In this document: piece by piece, positions 25,146 to 34,925 of the stretch | How positions within the stretch are numbered: position 1 is the first letter of the stretch | Layout of the letters: each line of letters begins with the position of its first letter | Source: CALBPI01 sp963922335 | GTDB taxonomy: Bacteria; Pseudomonadota; Gammaproteobacteria; Steroidobacterales; Woeseiaceae | Assembly (NCBI GenBank): GCA_963922335.1 | Contig: CAWUIB010000003.1 | Coordinates: forward strand, 248,001 to 312,000 | DNA: 64,000 nt | Direction of reading: 5' to 3' | Program-made: the position numbers and the translations under genes | Notes under the pieces: model-generated | Databases searched by the model: none | What the model was told of the DNA's origin: nothing | Seen by the model: the letters and a program-made list of their open reading frames with translations, nothing else

Positions 25146-28100
25146 TCATCGGCGCTCCGTCAGCCCGCTCCCGACTTCGCGGCAGGATCGGAGCGCGGCG
25201 TTCAACTCATTCTCGTCGAAGATCATGATCGCGAGCATATGAAGAATGAAGCGCAGCGTGTGGGCTGAGTATTTCTTGGCGACCCAGCAACGCGAGTCAG
25301 CCTTCGACTTCATTGCCGCACTCGTCAATTGATTCATGAGCGTTAGATCATGCGGATGTCTGAGGTGAAGGTGCGCAACCGATCGCGCCGGAGGCCTTTT
25401 CCAGGCTTTGGCCATTGTCGCCAGGCCATTTCGAAGTCGCCAGCCACGAACGGCTTGCTCACCGCTCTGTCCGGCTGGCGTTACGATCTCGATATGCCAA
25501 CGGCTATCCGGAACTATGCCTTTGAATGCCGCGATGAACCGCTTCAGGTCCTGACGGCGGTGAAACCAAGCGTGAGGTTCGGTGGTGGACGTATGAGTCA
25601 ACCAGTAGCAGGTTGCCCATGCGATCTCGTCCCTGTTGCCACGGTAGCTCTCCCAAAGTCCATTTAGGATTGTATTCGTATCCGCCACGAGCACCCTCTC
25701 AGTCGGTACCGACGGCGTGATCAATTCTCGACGTTTTGGTACTCGATCTATATGTATTAATCGAGGTTCGTTCTTGCGCGTCTTCTCAGACGCCAATATC
25801 AGCGCGCGCCTGACGCAGCCCTCGAGATAATCCGGTTCGAGCCCAAATTGGTGCGCGATAGACCGAAGGCTATAGCCCTTTTCATATGTGTCGAGTGCCC
25901 TGCAAAGGTCGAATGCCGTCGTACTGGCAGGTGAGAGGTCTTCGTCAGGCGGCTTGATCGTCTCTCGATCGACTTTCTTGAGGCGCTGAAAGAGCTTGCG
26001 GTTATGAATCGACACTGCACGTTGAATGGCGTGCAATGGAATCGCGTCGCGATCGACACCCTGCTCATCTGCAACACGCCCAAGTTTGATTGACCCTATT
26101 CCCGTGACGCTCGATAAGAACTTGCGGCTAAATGTCAGCGTTGAGCGATTCAATGCCTCGTAGAGCAGTACTGAAGAGAAGTGCAGGTATGACGCAAAGG
26201 TTGTTGATGGGGACGAGTGCCCGGCAAACGCCGCTAACGCCCAGTATCGCGTGTGTGCCGATCGTGGATGCCCGAACACGGCTCGATATACCGCCTTTCC
26301 TTGGTCTTCAGTGTATTGTGTGAATCCCCGTACCAGCGGCCACTCGCGTTCAGCGATCAGCTGCAGGCGAGACAAGGCCGTATGGCGGAAGTCGTGCAAG
26401 ACTCCCGTGAATCCGGCCCGCCAAAGGATACGTTTGACGTCGTTGGACACCTGGTGGGAGTCGAGGGGCTGCTTGGCGCTCCCCGCCATGTTGAAAAGAA
26501 GATCGGTCTTGCCGTAGCGCCCGGATTTGCGCTGACGAATGTATGCCTCGACGATCTTGCGTTCGCCAGCAAGTAGCAGCGAAGCGGCGGGGATGTTGCG
26601 CCGACTTGATGAGCTCTTGAGGCGTCCTAGGCTGTTCGCGCGGACGAAGATAATTCGTTCGTCGCTCTCTTCGATATCCTGGAGCTGCAGGTGCAGAATC
26701 TCGTTGCGTCGCATCCCGGTGCGGTACGCAAGGATCAGGGCCACTTTCAAGGCGCGCTTGTAGTGCACGTCGCGATTCTGGAGAGAGTCGATTTCTCGAA
26801 GCGCCGCGGCGTAGACTGTTTCTGGGACGAACGCTGCTCTTACGTGTTTGTTCTTTCGATACTTTGCGCTAAGCGATTCATGAAGTGCGGGGAAGTCGAA
26901 CATCGCACGGCCAATATCATGCAGGTCATCTAGTCGATCGGAGGCATAGGTTTTTTCCTCGTCGGATTTCTTATTGTCGATGACGCTTCGATAGACATCG
27001 AACAGATCATCCTCATCATAGGTGTCAGCACCACTCATCGCCTCTAGCAGGCCTGGCCCCACTGCGTGCAGGTATCGCTCCATCGTGCTCAATGCGTTGC
27101 CACGCCGCTCTAGGTGGTCGAGCGACCAAGCGACCAGCAGGCTTGCTGCCAGCGGATAGCTGTCTGTTCGAAGGTCATGTAAACGCGCAATCGCCTCTTT
27201 CTTGGCCTCTGACTCCGTGATGATCTTCCTGATGATCCGGTAGATGGCATCGCGCGATGACTTAGATACACGGTGGCTCCGCACCGGGGGTATCTCATGC
27301 TCTTCAGGCTCATTGATCAAATTGGGGCGATCAAGCGAGGGTTCATCAAACGCGTACCCGGCGAGACGAAGCCAGTTTGAGGTCGGTAAGTCACTGGTGG
27401 CGATGCGGCCGCATGCCACTTCCATGTAAACGTGTGGCAGTCTCGTGTGTTGCTCCACCAACGACAGTGCGGCACGCCCGAACTGCGTCAGCGACGGGAG
27501 TCGGGAAATCTCCGAATCCAGACGCCGAAGCCCAGCATTGACTGCCCGGATGAGTCGGTTTGAATCGAGTTTCTCATGGAGGTAATCGCCTTCGCCGTCC
27601 CAGCAGCGCCGTATCATGCTGATTGTTAGCGGATCGAGCTGCCGGCGTGCACACTGAATCCGGGTTTTGTCACCATCGTCCCAGCGGTAGGCGTTGGTGT
27701 AACGAGATTTGTCCACTTCTAGCGTGATCCATGCGCGCGGTGTGTTGGCATTGGGTTCGAGTGGTGTCTTCTCCATGATTGCCTTCGCAAAAGCCAGCAT
27801 CAGGCTGGCTTCGGTGATGCCGCTGTGAATCGCTCCGAAGAACACCCCCAACCCCAGGGCTACGGGCCGCTCGTTGAGGAGCTCTGGGTCGCCTTGCTCA
27901 ATTGCGCGGACGACACTCTCGTGAATTGTGTGAACCAGCGTTGCATTACGCTGCCATCGCGCTGTTCGGAGCAACGACTGTGTCGGTAGCTGTACGTGTG
28001 GAAGCACTGGGGGAAGCTGCCAATCGCCTTCGTCATTTCCGCGGTCAATGAAGCCACACAGTCGAGTCCAGGCAAGGTTCCTTGCTCGTCGGGGGAGATT

Positions 28101-28328
28101 CAACTGTTGTAGCGCGGCGCCAATACTGCAGATACGAACTTGAAAATCTGCTTCGTCCAAGTGCTCGGCCGGTGATGCCACCAACTCAGGGAGCTCCGAG
28201 AAGATCAGTCCGTCAATGGTTCTGGTCGCACGCACGATGTGGTCGTGCTGTTTTGCCGCGCGGCCCGATTCGCCTACTTTCGAGTCGAACTTTCTTGGAG
28301 GTAGAGGTGCTAGGTATCGGTGTTCCAT
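25146..28328 (-). CDS. Very large tyrosine recombinase (third gene of a recombinase trio)
   Basis: A 1060-residue protein, about three times a typical integrase. The catalytic core sits in the middle: Arg540 (AYRTGMRRNEIL), Lys571, the box His645-x-x-Arg648 (LHDFRHTALSRL), His704 (AGHSSPSTT) and Tyr714 (FASYLHF), so it looks active. The ~500-residue N-terminal part and ~330-residue C-terminal extension have no recognised domain; the latter contains a possible resolvase-like HTH (GYSLRSIAHQFGLEPDYLEG). Its start overlaps the 739-residue gene by 19 bp. Recombinase trios (RIT, gamma-mobile-trio) are the nearest known arrangement, but I cannot assign a type. Confidence 0.75.
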   Translation of the reverse strand: MEHRYLAPLPPRKFDSKVGESGRAAKQHDHIVRATRTIDGLIFSELPELVASPAEHLDEADFQVRICSIGAALQQLNLPRRARNLAWTRLCGFIDRGNDEGDWQLPPVLPHVQLPTQSLLRTARWQRNATLVHTIHESVVRAIEQGDPELLNERPVALGLGVFFGAIHSGITEASLMLAFAKAIMEKTPLEPNANTPRAWITLEVDKSRYTNAYRWDDGDKTRIQCARRQLDPLTISMIRRCWDGEGDYLHEKLDSNRLIRAVNAGLRRLDSEISRLPSLTQFGRAALSLVEQHTRLPHVYMEVACGRIATSDLPTSNWLRLAGYAFDEPSLDRPNLINEPEEHEIPPVRSHRVSKSSRDAIYRIIRKIITESEAKKEAIARLHDLRTDSYPLAASLLVAWSLDHLERRGNALSTMERYLHAVGPGLLEAMSGADTYDEDDLFDVYRSVIDNKKSDEEKTYASDRLDDLHDIGRAMFDFPALHESLSAKYRKNKHVRAAFVPETVYAAALREIDSLQNRDVHYKRALKVALILAYRTGMRRNEILHLQLQDIEESDERIIFVRANSLGRLKSSSSRRNIPAASLLLAGERKIVEAYIRQRKSGRYGKTDLLFNMAGSAKQPLDSHQVSNDVKRILWRAGFTGVLHDFRHTALSRLQLIAEREWPLVRGFTQYTEDQGKAVYRAVFGHPRSAHTRYWALAAFAGHSSPSTTFASYLHFSSVLLYEALNRSTLTFSRKFLSSVTGIGSIKLGRVADEQGVDRDAIPLHAIQRAVSIHNRKLFQRLKKVDRETIKPPDEDLSPASTTAFDLCRALDTYEKGYSLRSIAHQFGLEPDYLEGCVRRALILASEKTRKNEPRLIHIDRVPKRRELITPSVPTERVLVADTNTILNGLWESYRGNRDEIAWATCYWLTHTSTTEPHAWFHRRQDLKRFIAAFKGIVPDSRWHIEIVTPAGQSGEQAVRGWRLRNGLATMAKAWKRPPARSVAHLHLRHPHDLTLMNQLTSAAMKSKADSRCWVAKKYSAHTLRFILHMLAIMIFDENELNAALRSCREVGSGLTERR

Positions 28329-30529
28329 CCGACGATGCTCCCGATGTCGTGTTGTTCCAGATAGTCATCGATCACGTCAGCGATATCTGCCAGCTCCCGC
28401 ATAGCGGTACCGTCATAGCGCGATAGTGGAGCAGGACCAAAATCAGCGTGGCCGTACCATGCCCGAATTGCACCTTTCGAAAAGGGCTGTTGCCGAATCC
28501 ATGCTGACAACGAATGTCTGGACCAATTTGTGGGGAACGGCCATAGGTCGCCGAACTCTGCAAGCATCCACTTCGGACGAACGGCTTGGACAGCGAGACG
28601 GTCATCAAAATAAAAGAGGTGTGGTGTTTTGCCGTCCAGCGCCGCCTGAATGGCTTGGGCCGCATCGGGTTGATAGTGATAAAACTCAACGCAGAGATTC
28701 CTGAGATGCTCGTTGTACTTCTGAAGCTGGGAGGTACCGGTGTGTCCGAGCGATACAAGGCGACTGGCGTCGCCATGTCGATTGGCTTTGTCCGCAATCC
28801 GGAAAGTCTGGGCAATTAGATTGATGTCACTCTGAACCCCAAATGGCGCGGTGACCGATCGAATCAATGTGATCATGCTGAGTAGCTGCGCGACGTAAAA
28901 TACGTATCGATTGTGAAACGAGAAGGGGCAGGTCGCTTCTCGGTTACAGAGCGCTTCACTCAGCTGGCTGGCCTGACGCTGAAAGAACCCAGCAATGAAC
29001 TTCGGATTGATACGAATTCGGGTCCCGACGTAGGTACTGTCCTCGGAACTCGACAGGCGATCGGTCGAATCCACCGCGTCGAACAGATCATTGATGACCT
29101 CGGCGTAGGCTTCAGTAGCAGTACGTCGAGCGATTAACGTGTAATATATTCCCGCGTGATGCTTCGGCGATCCACCGATCAGCCATGCAATCAGGACTTC
29201 ATCAATGCCGTTGTCGCTCAGCTTGTACTGGAGGGCATTACTGAGTCGAACCTCACTGATGTTCTTGTCGATGCGTCGCCGCAGTTCCGCGACTACCGGC
29301 CCGATGTCGATGTCGCTCATCGGTTGGGTGCTTGAGTCATAGAGGCGCAGCAATGCGTGGCCGACTCGAGGCGGAAGCGGTGTTCTGATGCTGTTATCCG
29401 AGGTTCTCTGAATACCCGGCAATCGCGTCACCGACTTATGCTCGGGGAGCTCAGGCTGGTAGCGTAGGTACACGCCATCGTGTTGAGTCAGCCAGCACTC
29501 ACCGGGTTCACTTCGAATGCGACCACGCGACACCTTAAGGGACTTCAGTCTATCGGCGCGTCGACCGGTCAAGATGACCAACGCAGCAAGCAAATGGGCA
29601 GGGGAGTCATCTACCTTCTTGTAGCAGATCTCGAATGCACGCCGAACCTGATATGCGGTCAAGCGTGACCCCAGGCACGGCGTGCCCGAGGACAGCATGT
29701 GGAGCTGGTTGATCATCTCTTTGCCCTGGTTCCACGCTATGCCGCGCGAACGATCCTCGTACGTCATCGGCACTAAGGGACGCACGTCCTTGCCGGCCTT
29801 CGGCTGATCATCGCGCGCCTCTTCCGGTGAGTTCGGGAAGGGCACCGTCAATGGTTCTTCAGAAACTGCCAGAGCGCAGTCGTCCAAATCCGGCAGCGGG
29901 TGTTCGACAATCTCGCCAGTAGCAACGACCTCGGAGCCAAAGACGTGGCGCTTGTATTTCTTCCGACCATCGAGAAGCGTAGCGACGCAGCGGTGCCATT
30001 CCTCCAATCGGTTCGTATGATCCTTAACCTCAGTAGGCGGTTTCTCGAGGAGCACCGCTAGAGCCCCTGCAATCCCTGCGAAAGATTGTCTGAAGTCGGG
30101 CAGGTGGGTGAGAAGGACCTTCTCCCGGGTCAGAAGAAGCCGCGTGCGCCTGCATACCAGAACGACTTCATCGTGATACTCGCTGCCCATCTTGGCGAGC
30201 AGCAAACACAGGTGAACGACTTTGGTTACGATCCCGGTGAACTTGTCGCTCGAGTCAGCGTGTTGATAAGCGCTAGCCAGCAGGGCTGGCACCGGGTAGT
30301 TCTTCCATCGTCTGCTGATGACTGATGATAGATACTTGACATCTTCCGAGCGGATGATGCTGGACGGAGTAGATGGCGCGATTCGCGAGATCGATTCGTC
30401 CAGCGGCGAGCCCTCGTAGTTCTCCTTTCGGAGCTCCACAATTTGCTGGGACAAGAGCGTAATCGCCGTCTCACACGCTTTTTTGTCGTGATTCGGGAAT
30501 CCTAATCCAGAGCCTGCGTTACTTGGCAT
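28310..30529 (-). CDS. Degenerate tyrosine-recombinase-like protein (second gene of the trio)
   Basis: A 739-residue protein. Residues ~315-470 show a recombinase-like outline: LAALVILTGRRADRLKSL resembles the box I region with Arg, VRLSNALQYKL occupies the box II position, and AWLIGGSPKHHAGIYYTLI ends with candidate tyrosines 462-463. Several catalytic positions are altered, so it may be a structural partner rather than an active enzyme. It overlaps both neighbours (11 bp and 19 bp), implying strict co-expression. Confidence 0.55.
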   Translation of the reverse strand: MPSNAGSGLGFPNHDKKACETAITLLSQQIVELRKENYEGSPLDESISRIAPSTPSSIIRSEDVKYLSSVISRRWKNYPVPALLASAYQHADSSDKFTGIVTKVVHLCLLLAKMGSEYHDEVVLVCRRTRLLLTREKVLLTHLPDFRQSFAGIAGALAVLLEKPPTEVKDHTNRLEEWHRCVATLLDGRKKYKRHVFGSEVVATGEIVEHPLPDLDDCALAVSEEPLTVPFPNSPEEARDDQPKAGKDVRPLVPMTYEDRSRGIAWNQGKEMINQLHMLSSGTPCLGSRLTAYQVRRAFEICYKKVDDSPAHLLAALVILTGRRADRLKSLKVSRGRIRSEPGECWLTQHDGVYLRYQPELPEHKSVTRLPGIQRTSDNSIRTPLPPRVGHALLRLYDSSTQPMSDIDIGPVVAELRRRIDKNISEVRLSNALQYKLSDNGIDEVLIAWLIGGSPKHHAGIYYTLIARRTATEAYAEVINDLFDAVDSTDRLSSSEDSTYVGTRIRINPKFIAGFFQRQASQLSEALCNREATCPFSFHNRYVFYVAQLLSMITLIRSVTAPFGVQSDINLIAQTFRIADKANRHGDASRLVSLGHTGTSQLQKYNEHLRNLCVEFYHYQPDAAQAIQAALDGKTPHLFYFDDRLAVQAVRPKWMLAEFGDLWPFPTNWSRHSLSAWIRQQPFSKGAIRAWYGHADFGPAPLSRYDGTAMRELADIADVIDDYLEQHDIGSIVGWNTDT

Positions 30530-31157
30530 CAGAGTCTTCCCTCGCGATTTGGTCGATATAAGAATGCGCTCCTATCCCGCCACGCTTTACTTCCGGCATG
30601 TAACGACGGACCGATTCGCTGCTCACACCGAAAGCGCGGCACAGGGATTCGATAGTTAATCGAGTGCCGTGCGATGTTTGTCGATCTCTAGCAAGTACGC
30701 GATCGACAAGTCGCTCGGGAAAAGACTCAATCAGACCGTTCAGAAACGCGGCTGCGGCTCTTTTGTCGGAAGAGCGTAGTGAACAAGTAAGGAGCGCCTG
30801 TTGCCACGCGTACTCTTCGATTGCGTCGTCGTCGACGAGGATCTGGTCGACAACCTTGACCGCGATTTTGGCTGTTTCAGACAGAAGAACCATCTGCTCG
30901 AAGCCGCCAACCAATTGTCGGCTCTCCATGTGTTTGCGCTCGTCGTCGCCCTCTCTTCCCTCTTCCGGGTTGTCAGTCTGCCTGCTGACGAACTGAAGGA
31001 CAGGTGGGGCAAGTGGTCGGTATCGTATCGTGACCTTTCGGTTTGCTCGGTATCGCATGAAGAAGGCGAACGCCTCTCGCGCCGCCGGGTGCACGACGAT
31101 GTCAGTCGCTAATAACCGAATCACCGGGACCTTGGTAGTTAGGTAGCCTTGTGCCAT
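30519..31157 (-). CDS. First gene of the recombinase trio, HTH at C-terminus
   Basis: A 212-residue protein, first in the three-gene overlapping operon. The C-terminus has a helix-turn-helix-like stretch (LTIESLCRAFGVSSESVRRY), consistent with DNA binding. The N-terminal part (YLTTKVPVIRLLATDIVVHP, AFAFFMRYRANRKVTIRYRP) is unrecognised. By analogy with recombinase trios it may direct target choice or regulate the operon. Divergent from the helicase gene with 148 bp between starts. Confidence 0.5.
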   Translation of the reverse strand: MAQGYLTTKVPVIRLLATDIVVHPAAREAFAFFMRYRANRKVTIRYRPLAPPVLQFVSRQTDNPEEGREGDDERKHMESRQLVGGFEQMVLLSETAKIAVKVVDQILVDDDAIEEYAWQQALLTCSLRSSDKRAAAAFLNGLIESFPERLVDRVLARDRQTSHGTRLTIESLCRAFGVSSESVRRYMPEVKRGGIGAHSYIDQIAREDSDAK

Positions 31158-31305
31158 TTCTGCTTCTCCAGCCTCACTACTACTGAGTTTACTGAGAAGG
31201 CCATTCGTCCCAGGACAGGGGGGTGGGAGTGGGCAAGCCGACGTTTTTTGGAACTCAATAAACTCCTAGATAGATATGCGCCTTTGAAGGAGGTCTGAGC
31301 GGAGA

Positions 31306-33027
31306 ATGAGGTTCAAATACACAAAACAACAACTGGCTGCCGCCGAGGCGTTTGCCGAAGGTAAGTCGCTCAAGATCAAAGCTTTTGCGGGTGCCGGGAA
31401 GACGACGATCCTCAAGCACATGGCTGAGCGCGAGCGAGGGCGAGGGCTTTACCTTGCCTACAACAACCAAATCGCACGGGAGTCAGCGAGCAAGTTCCCC
31501 TCCCATGTCACCTGCAAAACTGCTCACGCGCTTGCTTTGGGAGGCCTGCCTAATGAGCTGCGGGAAAAGGCCAGTCAGGCAATAAGTCGATTGCCGCGAG
31601 GGGCTCTGGTTCAGTACCTCATGCAGCGTGCTGGTCTCGTGGAGACAGAGGCCAAGGAGATTGCCCCGGTTGCAGATGCCGCGATCCACTGGTTCTGTGT
31701 CTCAGCCGACCCAAGGCCTACGTTTTCACACATCGATCGGGCGTTGCAGGGTATTCATACGACTGCGGGACCTGACGAGATCATGGTCGCCTTGCCGGCG
31801 GTGTGGGAAGGCATCTCAACAGCGGACGGCGGGTTGCCAATGACTTTTGATGGCTACTTGAAGGTCTTTCAACTAAAGGGGGCGCCTCTTGATTTCGACT
31901 ACGTTCTCGCCGACGAAGCGCAGGATCTCTATCCGGCAATCCAGTCCATCATTCGTGGATCTGGTGCTCAGGAGGTCTGGGTGGGCGACTCCCACCAACA
32001 GCTCTATGGCTTCAATGGGGCGGACAATGCGATGCAACGCCTAGATTATCTGGACGAGTATCCTCTCACCTTCTCGTGGCGGTTCGGCGAATGGCTAGCC
32101 GAGCTGGTTCAACCGATTCTGAATCAGCTTGGCGAGCCCGATATCATTCGCGGTAATCCCGAGATCAAAACACGGCGATCTCTCCGGACCTTGCCCGTTC
32201 GACTAGCTCGAGGAAACGCTACACTCCTGGCGCCGCTTGTCGCGTCGATAAAGGCAAAAAAACGGGTCCACGTGCTTGGCGGTGCAAAAAAACTCAACGC
32301 CTTACTTGACGCTGCAGAATGTGTGATGAGAGAGCGCCGTGTTAGGACAGGCCTTTTTGCAGGCATCAACTCCTGGTTGGAAGCACGTAAACGGGCTGAG
32401 GAGCCAGGCAATTACACACTTCAAGCGATTGTTGAGCTAATTGAAAAACACCGACTGAGTGAGGTAAGGCGTTGTGTCGCTGCAGTGAGCGACGCTGAGG
32501 ATCATGCTGAAGTCGTCTTGGGCACGGTACATCAGGCGAAGGGCCGCGAATTCGACAAGGTCGCTCTCCTCGACGATTTCCGCGCACCGCGAGAGTTTTT
32601 GTGCACGCTCCGTGGCAAGGACGTGTTTGTTCCGCCACCGGAAATCCTGCGGTTGGTCTATGTGGCGATTACTAGGGCGAGTGAAGAGGTGTTCGTACCT
32701 GTGGAGCTTGCTCGTCGCTATAACATTCATCATGAGCTGAAAAGGTCCAAGCCTCGGACGCAGGGGGATTCCCCAACCTCGGTTAATGAGTCCCCTGATC
32801 CGTATATTCCGAGTACCGAAGTGTCGCCGTTAACCTTCAAGCCGCACGGAGCGTCAACGCAGTATGGTCTGGCCACGGCTGTCAGCAGTGGTCATGAAAG
32901 AGTCAACGACGCCAGCGAGTCTACGAGGGAGGTGCGAATACGGTTGATCGCTGTGATGATATGGCTGGCGTTGGTTTTTCTCTTGCTTGAGCATAAGGGG
33001 TACCTCGATTTCCTACCTTTCTTTTAA
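31306..33027 (+). CDS. UvrD/Rep-like superfamily 1 helicase with C-terminal membrane helix
   Basis: A 573-residue protein. Motif I is KAFAGAGKTTIL (residues ~25-36), motif II ADEAQDLYPA, motif III-like WVGDSHQQLYGF, motif V GTVHQAKGREFDKV and motif VI RLVYVAITRASEEVFV, so all core ATPase motifs are present. It is shorter than UvrD and resembles the FBH1-like/UvrD_C_2 group. Unusually, the last ~35 residues contain a strongly hydrophobic helix (LIAVMIWLALVFLLLEH), which would tether it to the membrane. It is alone, preceded by GGAGGTC-like ribosome bases, and may be a defence or element-maintenance helicase. Confidence 0.85.
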   Translation: MRFKYTKQQLAAAEAFAEGKSLKIKAFAGAGKTTILKHMAERERGRGLYLAYNNQIARESASKFPSHVTCKTAHALALGGLPNELREKASQAISRLPRGALVQYLMQRAGLVETEAKEIAPVADAAIHWFCVSADPRPTFSHIDRALQGIHTTAGPDEIMVALPAVWEGISTADGGLPMTFDGYLKVFQLKGAPLDFDYVLADEAQDLYPAIQSIIRGSGAQEVWVGDSHQQLYGFNGADNAMQRLDYLDEYPLTFSWRFGEWLAELVQPILNQLGEPDIIRGNPEIKTRRSLRTLPVRLARGNATLLAPLVASIKAKKRVHVLGGAKKLNALLDAAECVMRERRVRTGLFAGINSWLEARKRAEEPGNYTLQAIVELIEKHRLSEVRRCVAAVSDAEDHAEVVLGTVHQAKGREFDKVALLDDFRAPREFLCTLRGKDVFVPPPEILRLVYVAITRASEEVFVPVELARRYNIHHELKRSKPRTQGDSPTSVNESPDPYIPSTEVSPLTFKPHGASTQYGLATAVSSGHERVNDASESTREVRIRLIAVMIWLALVFLLLEHKGYLDFLPFF

Positions 33028-33308
33028 GTACGAATCTCTCGATCGGCGACTAGGGGAAGTACCTATTAGGAGCGGAAGCTTAGCGCCACTAGCAGCCGCC
33101 GAATGATCTCGTTATCGGTTTGTTCGGGCTTCCGCCTCTACTGAAAACCGCCCTACGAAGCAGCAGTGAGTCCACCCATGAGGCGAACAAGCCAGTTTTT
33201 TGTATCAAGGTGGGATAAACGAAAGAGTTATCACACAAACCATTGGAGATGAACTCAGGTTCGAGTGTTCTAAGCGAATCAGTAATAAAAGAGAAGGGGG
33301 CCTTTGTG

Positions 33309-34139
33309 ATGCGTCTAATGAAATTTGCCGCTCTTGCAGCAATGTCAATTGTCTGTCTAAATGCCAATGCAGAGTTGCCGTTCAATGGGAAGACTAAAGT
33401 AAAACGCCCGAAGAGTAGTAACTACTGTCACCCACCAGGCACGCGCTATTTCACTAGGATAACGAAGTACTACACCCTTCCGTTGGAGCAGTGCCTCGCC
33501 GGTGGAACGCAGACAGTTACAGACGAGGCAGGCGTTTCTGACGATATCGACCTTAAGCCCGGCCAGTTACCCACATACCTGCAGACAGCATACGCTGCGC
33601 AGCAAGCATGCACGCCGGGTTCAAGCTCGGCTTGCGAGCAGGCCGCAGTAGCCGCCGATAAGGCAAAAGAAGAGGCCAAGCAGCTTGATCGATTTGTAGG
33701 ATTTCGATTTGGTATTGGACTCTCGGCGCTCAACTTCAACCAACAATCCATCGATTCCGTCGATCTCGTCGGTGGCGAAGTATTCGTTCGTGAACGGCGA
33801 GATATTGAAACCAGCATCATGTTCGAAAGCCATAAATTTTTCACAATTCCTTGATTTGGCGAGAACTTCGGTATAGGCCCCTTCGTTGCAGCATCGTTGT
33901 CGGACGAGAACGGAGCGAATCCGTTGTCCAAACTGGGTGCGGGTCTGATGGTGGGTTGGAGAAAGCCAGAGTCTCAATACAGCTGGAATGTAGGTCTTGC
34001 TTGGGTTGTAGATACCGACTCTCTGGCTCTCCGCCCAGGGGTCATTGATGGTCAGCCAACGGACATCATGGATACCAACGATTTAATGGTAACAACAGAT
34101 CGAGAAGGTGTGATGTTGATTTTTTCTGCATCTTGGTGA
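33309..34139 (+). pseudogene. Outer-membrane beta-barrel-like protein, interrupted by in-frame TGA
   Basis: ATG 33309 follows AGAAGGGGG and begins a signal peptide (MKFAALAAMSIVCLNANA). The frame reads to TGA 33852-33854 (182 codons). The same frame then continues without shift (FGENFGIGPFVAASLSDENG) to a natural stop at 34139, giving about 276 residues if read through. The second part ends with alternating residues and a terminal aromatic (LIFSASW), typical of outer-membrane barrels. A single nonsense change is the simplest explanation; recoding or a base-call error are alternatives. No family named. Confidence 0.65.
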
Positions 34140-34241
34140 GCGTCCTGCCTTGTTCTGTCATCAAGCTCATATGTAGCGAAACGGAACAAACCGATCACGA
34201 AACAAAGACGTCCAAAGAGAACGGTAACTGAGGGGGAGTGT

Positions 34242-34472
34242 ATGCGAAGGCTGGTTGTTTGCTGCGATGGTACATGGAACAAACCAGATCAAAGTGCCGA
34301 TGGGTTCGACGTACGTAAGCTGAGCAATATCGTCAAGATCGTACGGGCTGTGCTGCCGAAGGACGAAAGCGGCGTTGGGTATCACCCCACTATCGCGGAC
34401 GCTTACGAAAGGGTTGATAATGGCCCGGGAGGAGTGTCATGGCAAAACGAAGAGAATTCTCGGCGGAGGTGA
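34242..34472 (+). pseudogene. N-terminal fragment of a DUF2235 hydrolase
   Basis: ATG 34242 follows GAGGGGGAGTGT. The beginning RRLVVCCDGTWNKPDQ is the highly characteristic start of DUF2235 (Tle1-like alpha/beta hydrolases, including type VI phospholipase effectors). A NIVKIVRAVLP helix and GVGYHP follow, but similarity stops after ~65 residues and the GxSxG lipase motif is missing. A separate start-like segment (ATG 34439, MAKRREFSAEV, like an IS orfA) begins there, suggesting the gene was cut by an older insertion before the IS3 element arrived. Confidence 0.65.
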
Positions 34473-34596
34473 TAATCCACACCCGCGGGCAAATTTCGTT
34501 GTTGACGCAAACCTTACAAATGGACATAGGCCGAGTGGACTTGACCCGCTTCACCTGAGATCTCCACGCTATTCAATGAGCATAGGAGATCGACAG

Positions 34597-34881
34597 ATGA
34601 GCAGTCACAGATACACACCAGAATTCAAGGATGAAGCAGTCCGTCAGGTCGTTGATCGCGGCCACTCTGTGGCGGAAGTCGCCGAACGACTCGGCGTGTC
34701 GACGCGTAGCCGTTACGCCTGGATCAAAGCCGTCAAGCCCTCCAAGAATGAGCAGCAGACTCAGGAGCTGAACGACGCGAAGAAGGAAATCCTCAGTCTT
34801 CGAGCAAAGCTGAGACGCGCTGAGGAGGAGCGCGACATTCTAAAAAAGGCCGCCAGGTACTTTGCCGTGAATACCGAGTAA
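34597..34881 (+). CDS. IS3-family transposase OrfA
   Basis: A 94-residue protein with an HTH (YTPEFKDEAVRQVVDRGHSVAEVAERLGVS) and a leucine-zipper-like helix (ELNDAKKEILSLRAKLRRAEEERDIL without its centre). Near its end the codons CTA AAA AAG (34840-34848) form the canonical slippery site A-AAA-AAG, allowing a -1 shift into orfB to make the fused OrfAB transposase. ATG 34597 was chosen because the family sequence begins there. Confidence 0.88.
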   Translation: MSSHRYTPEFKDEAVRQVVDRGHSVAEVAERLGVSTRSRYAWIKAVKPSKNEQQTQELNDAKKEILSLRAKLRRAEEERDILKKAARYFAVNTE

Positions 34882-34925
34882 GGTACCGATTCATTCACGA
34901 ACAGCGTCATGCACACAGCATTCGC

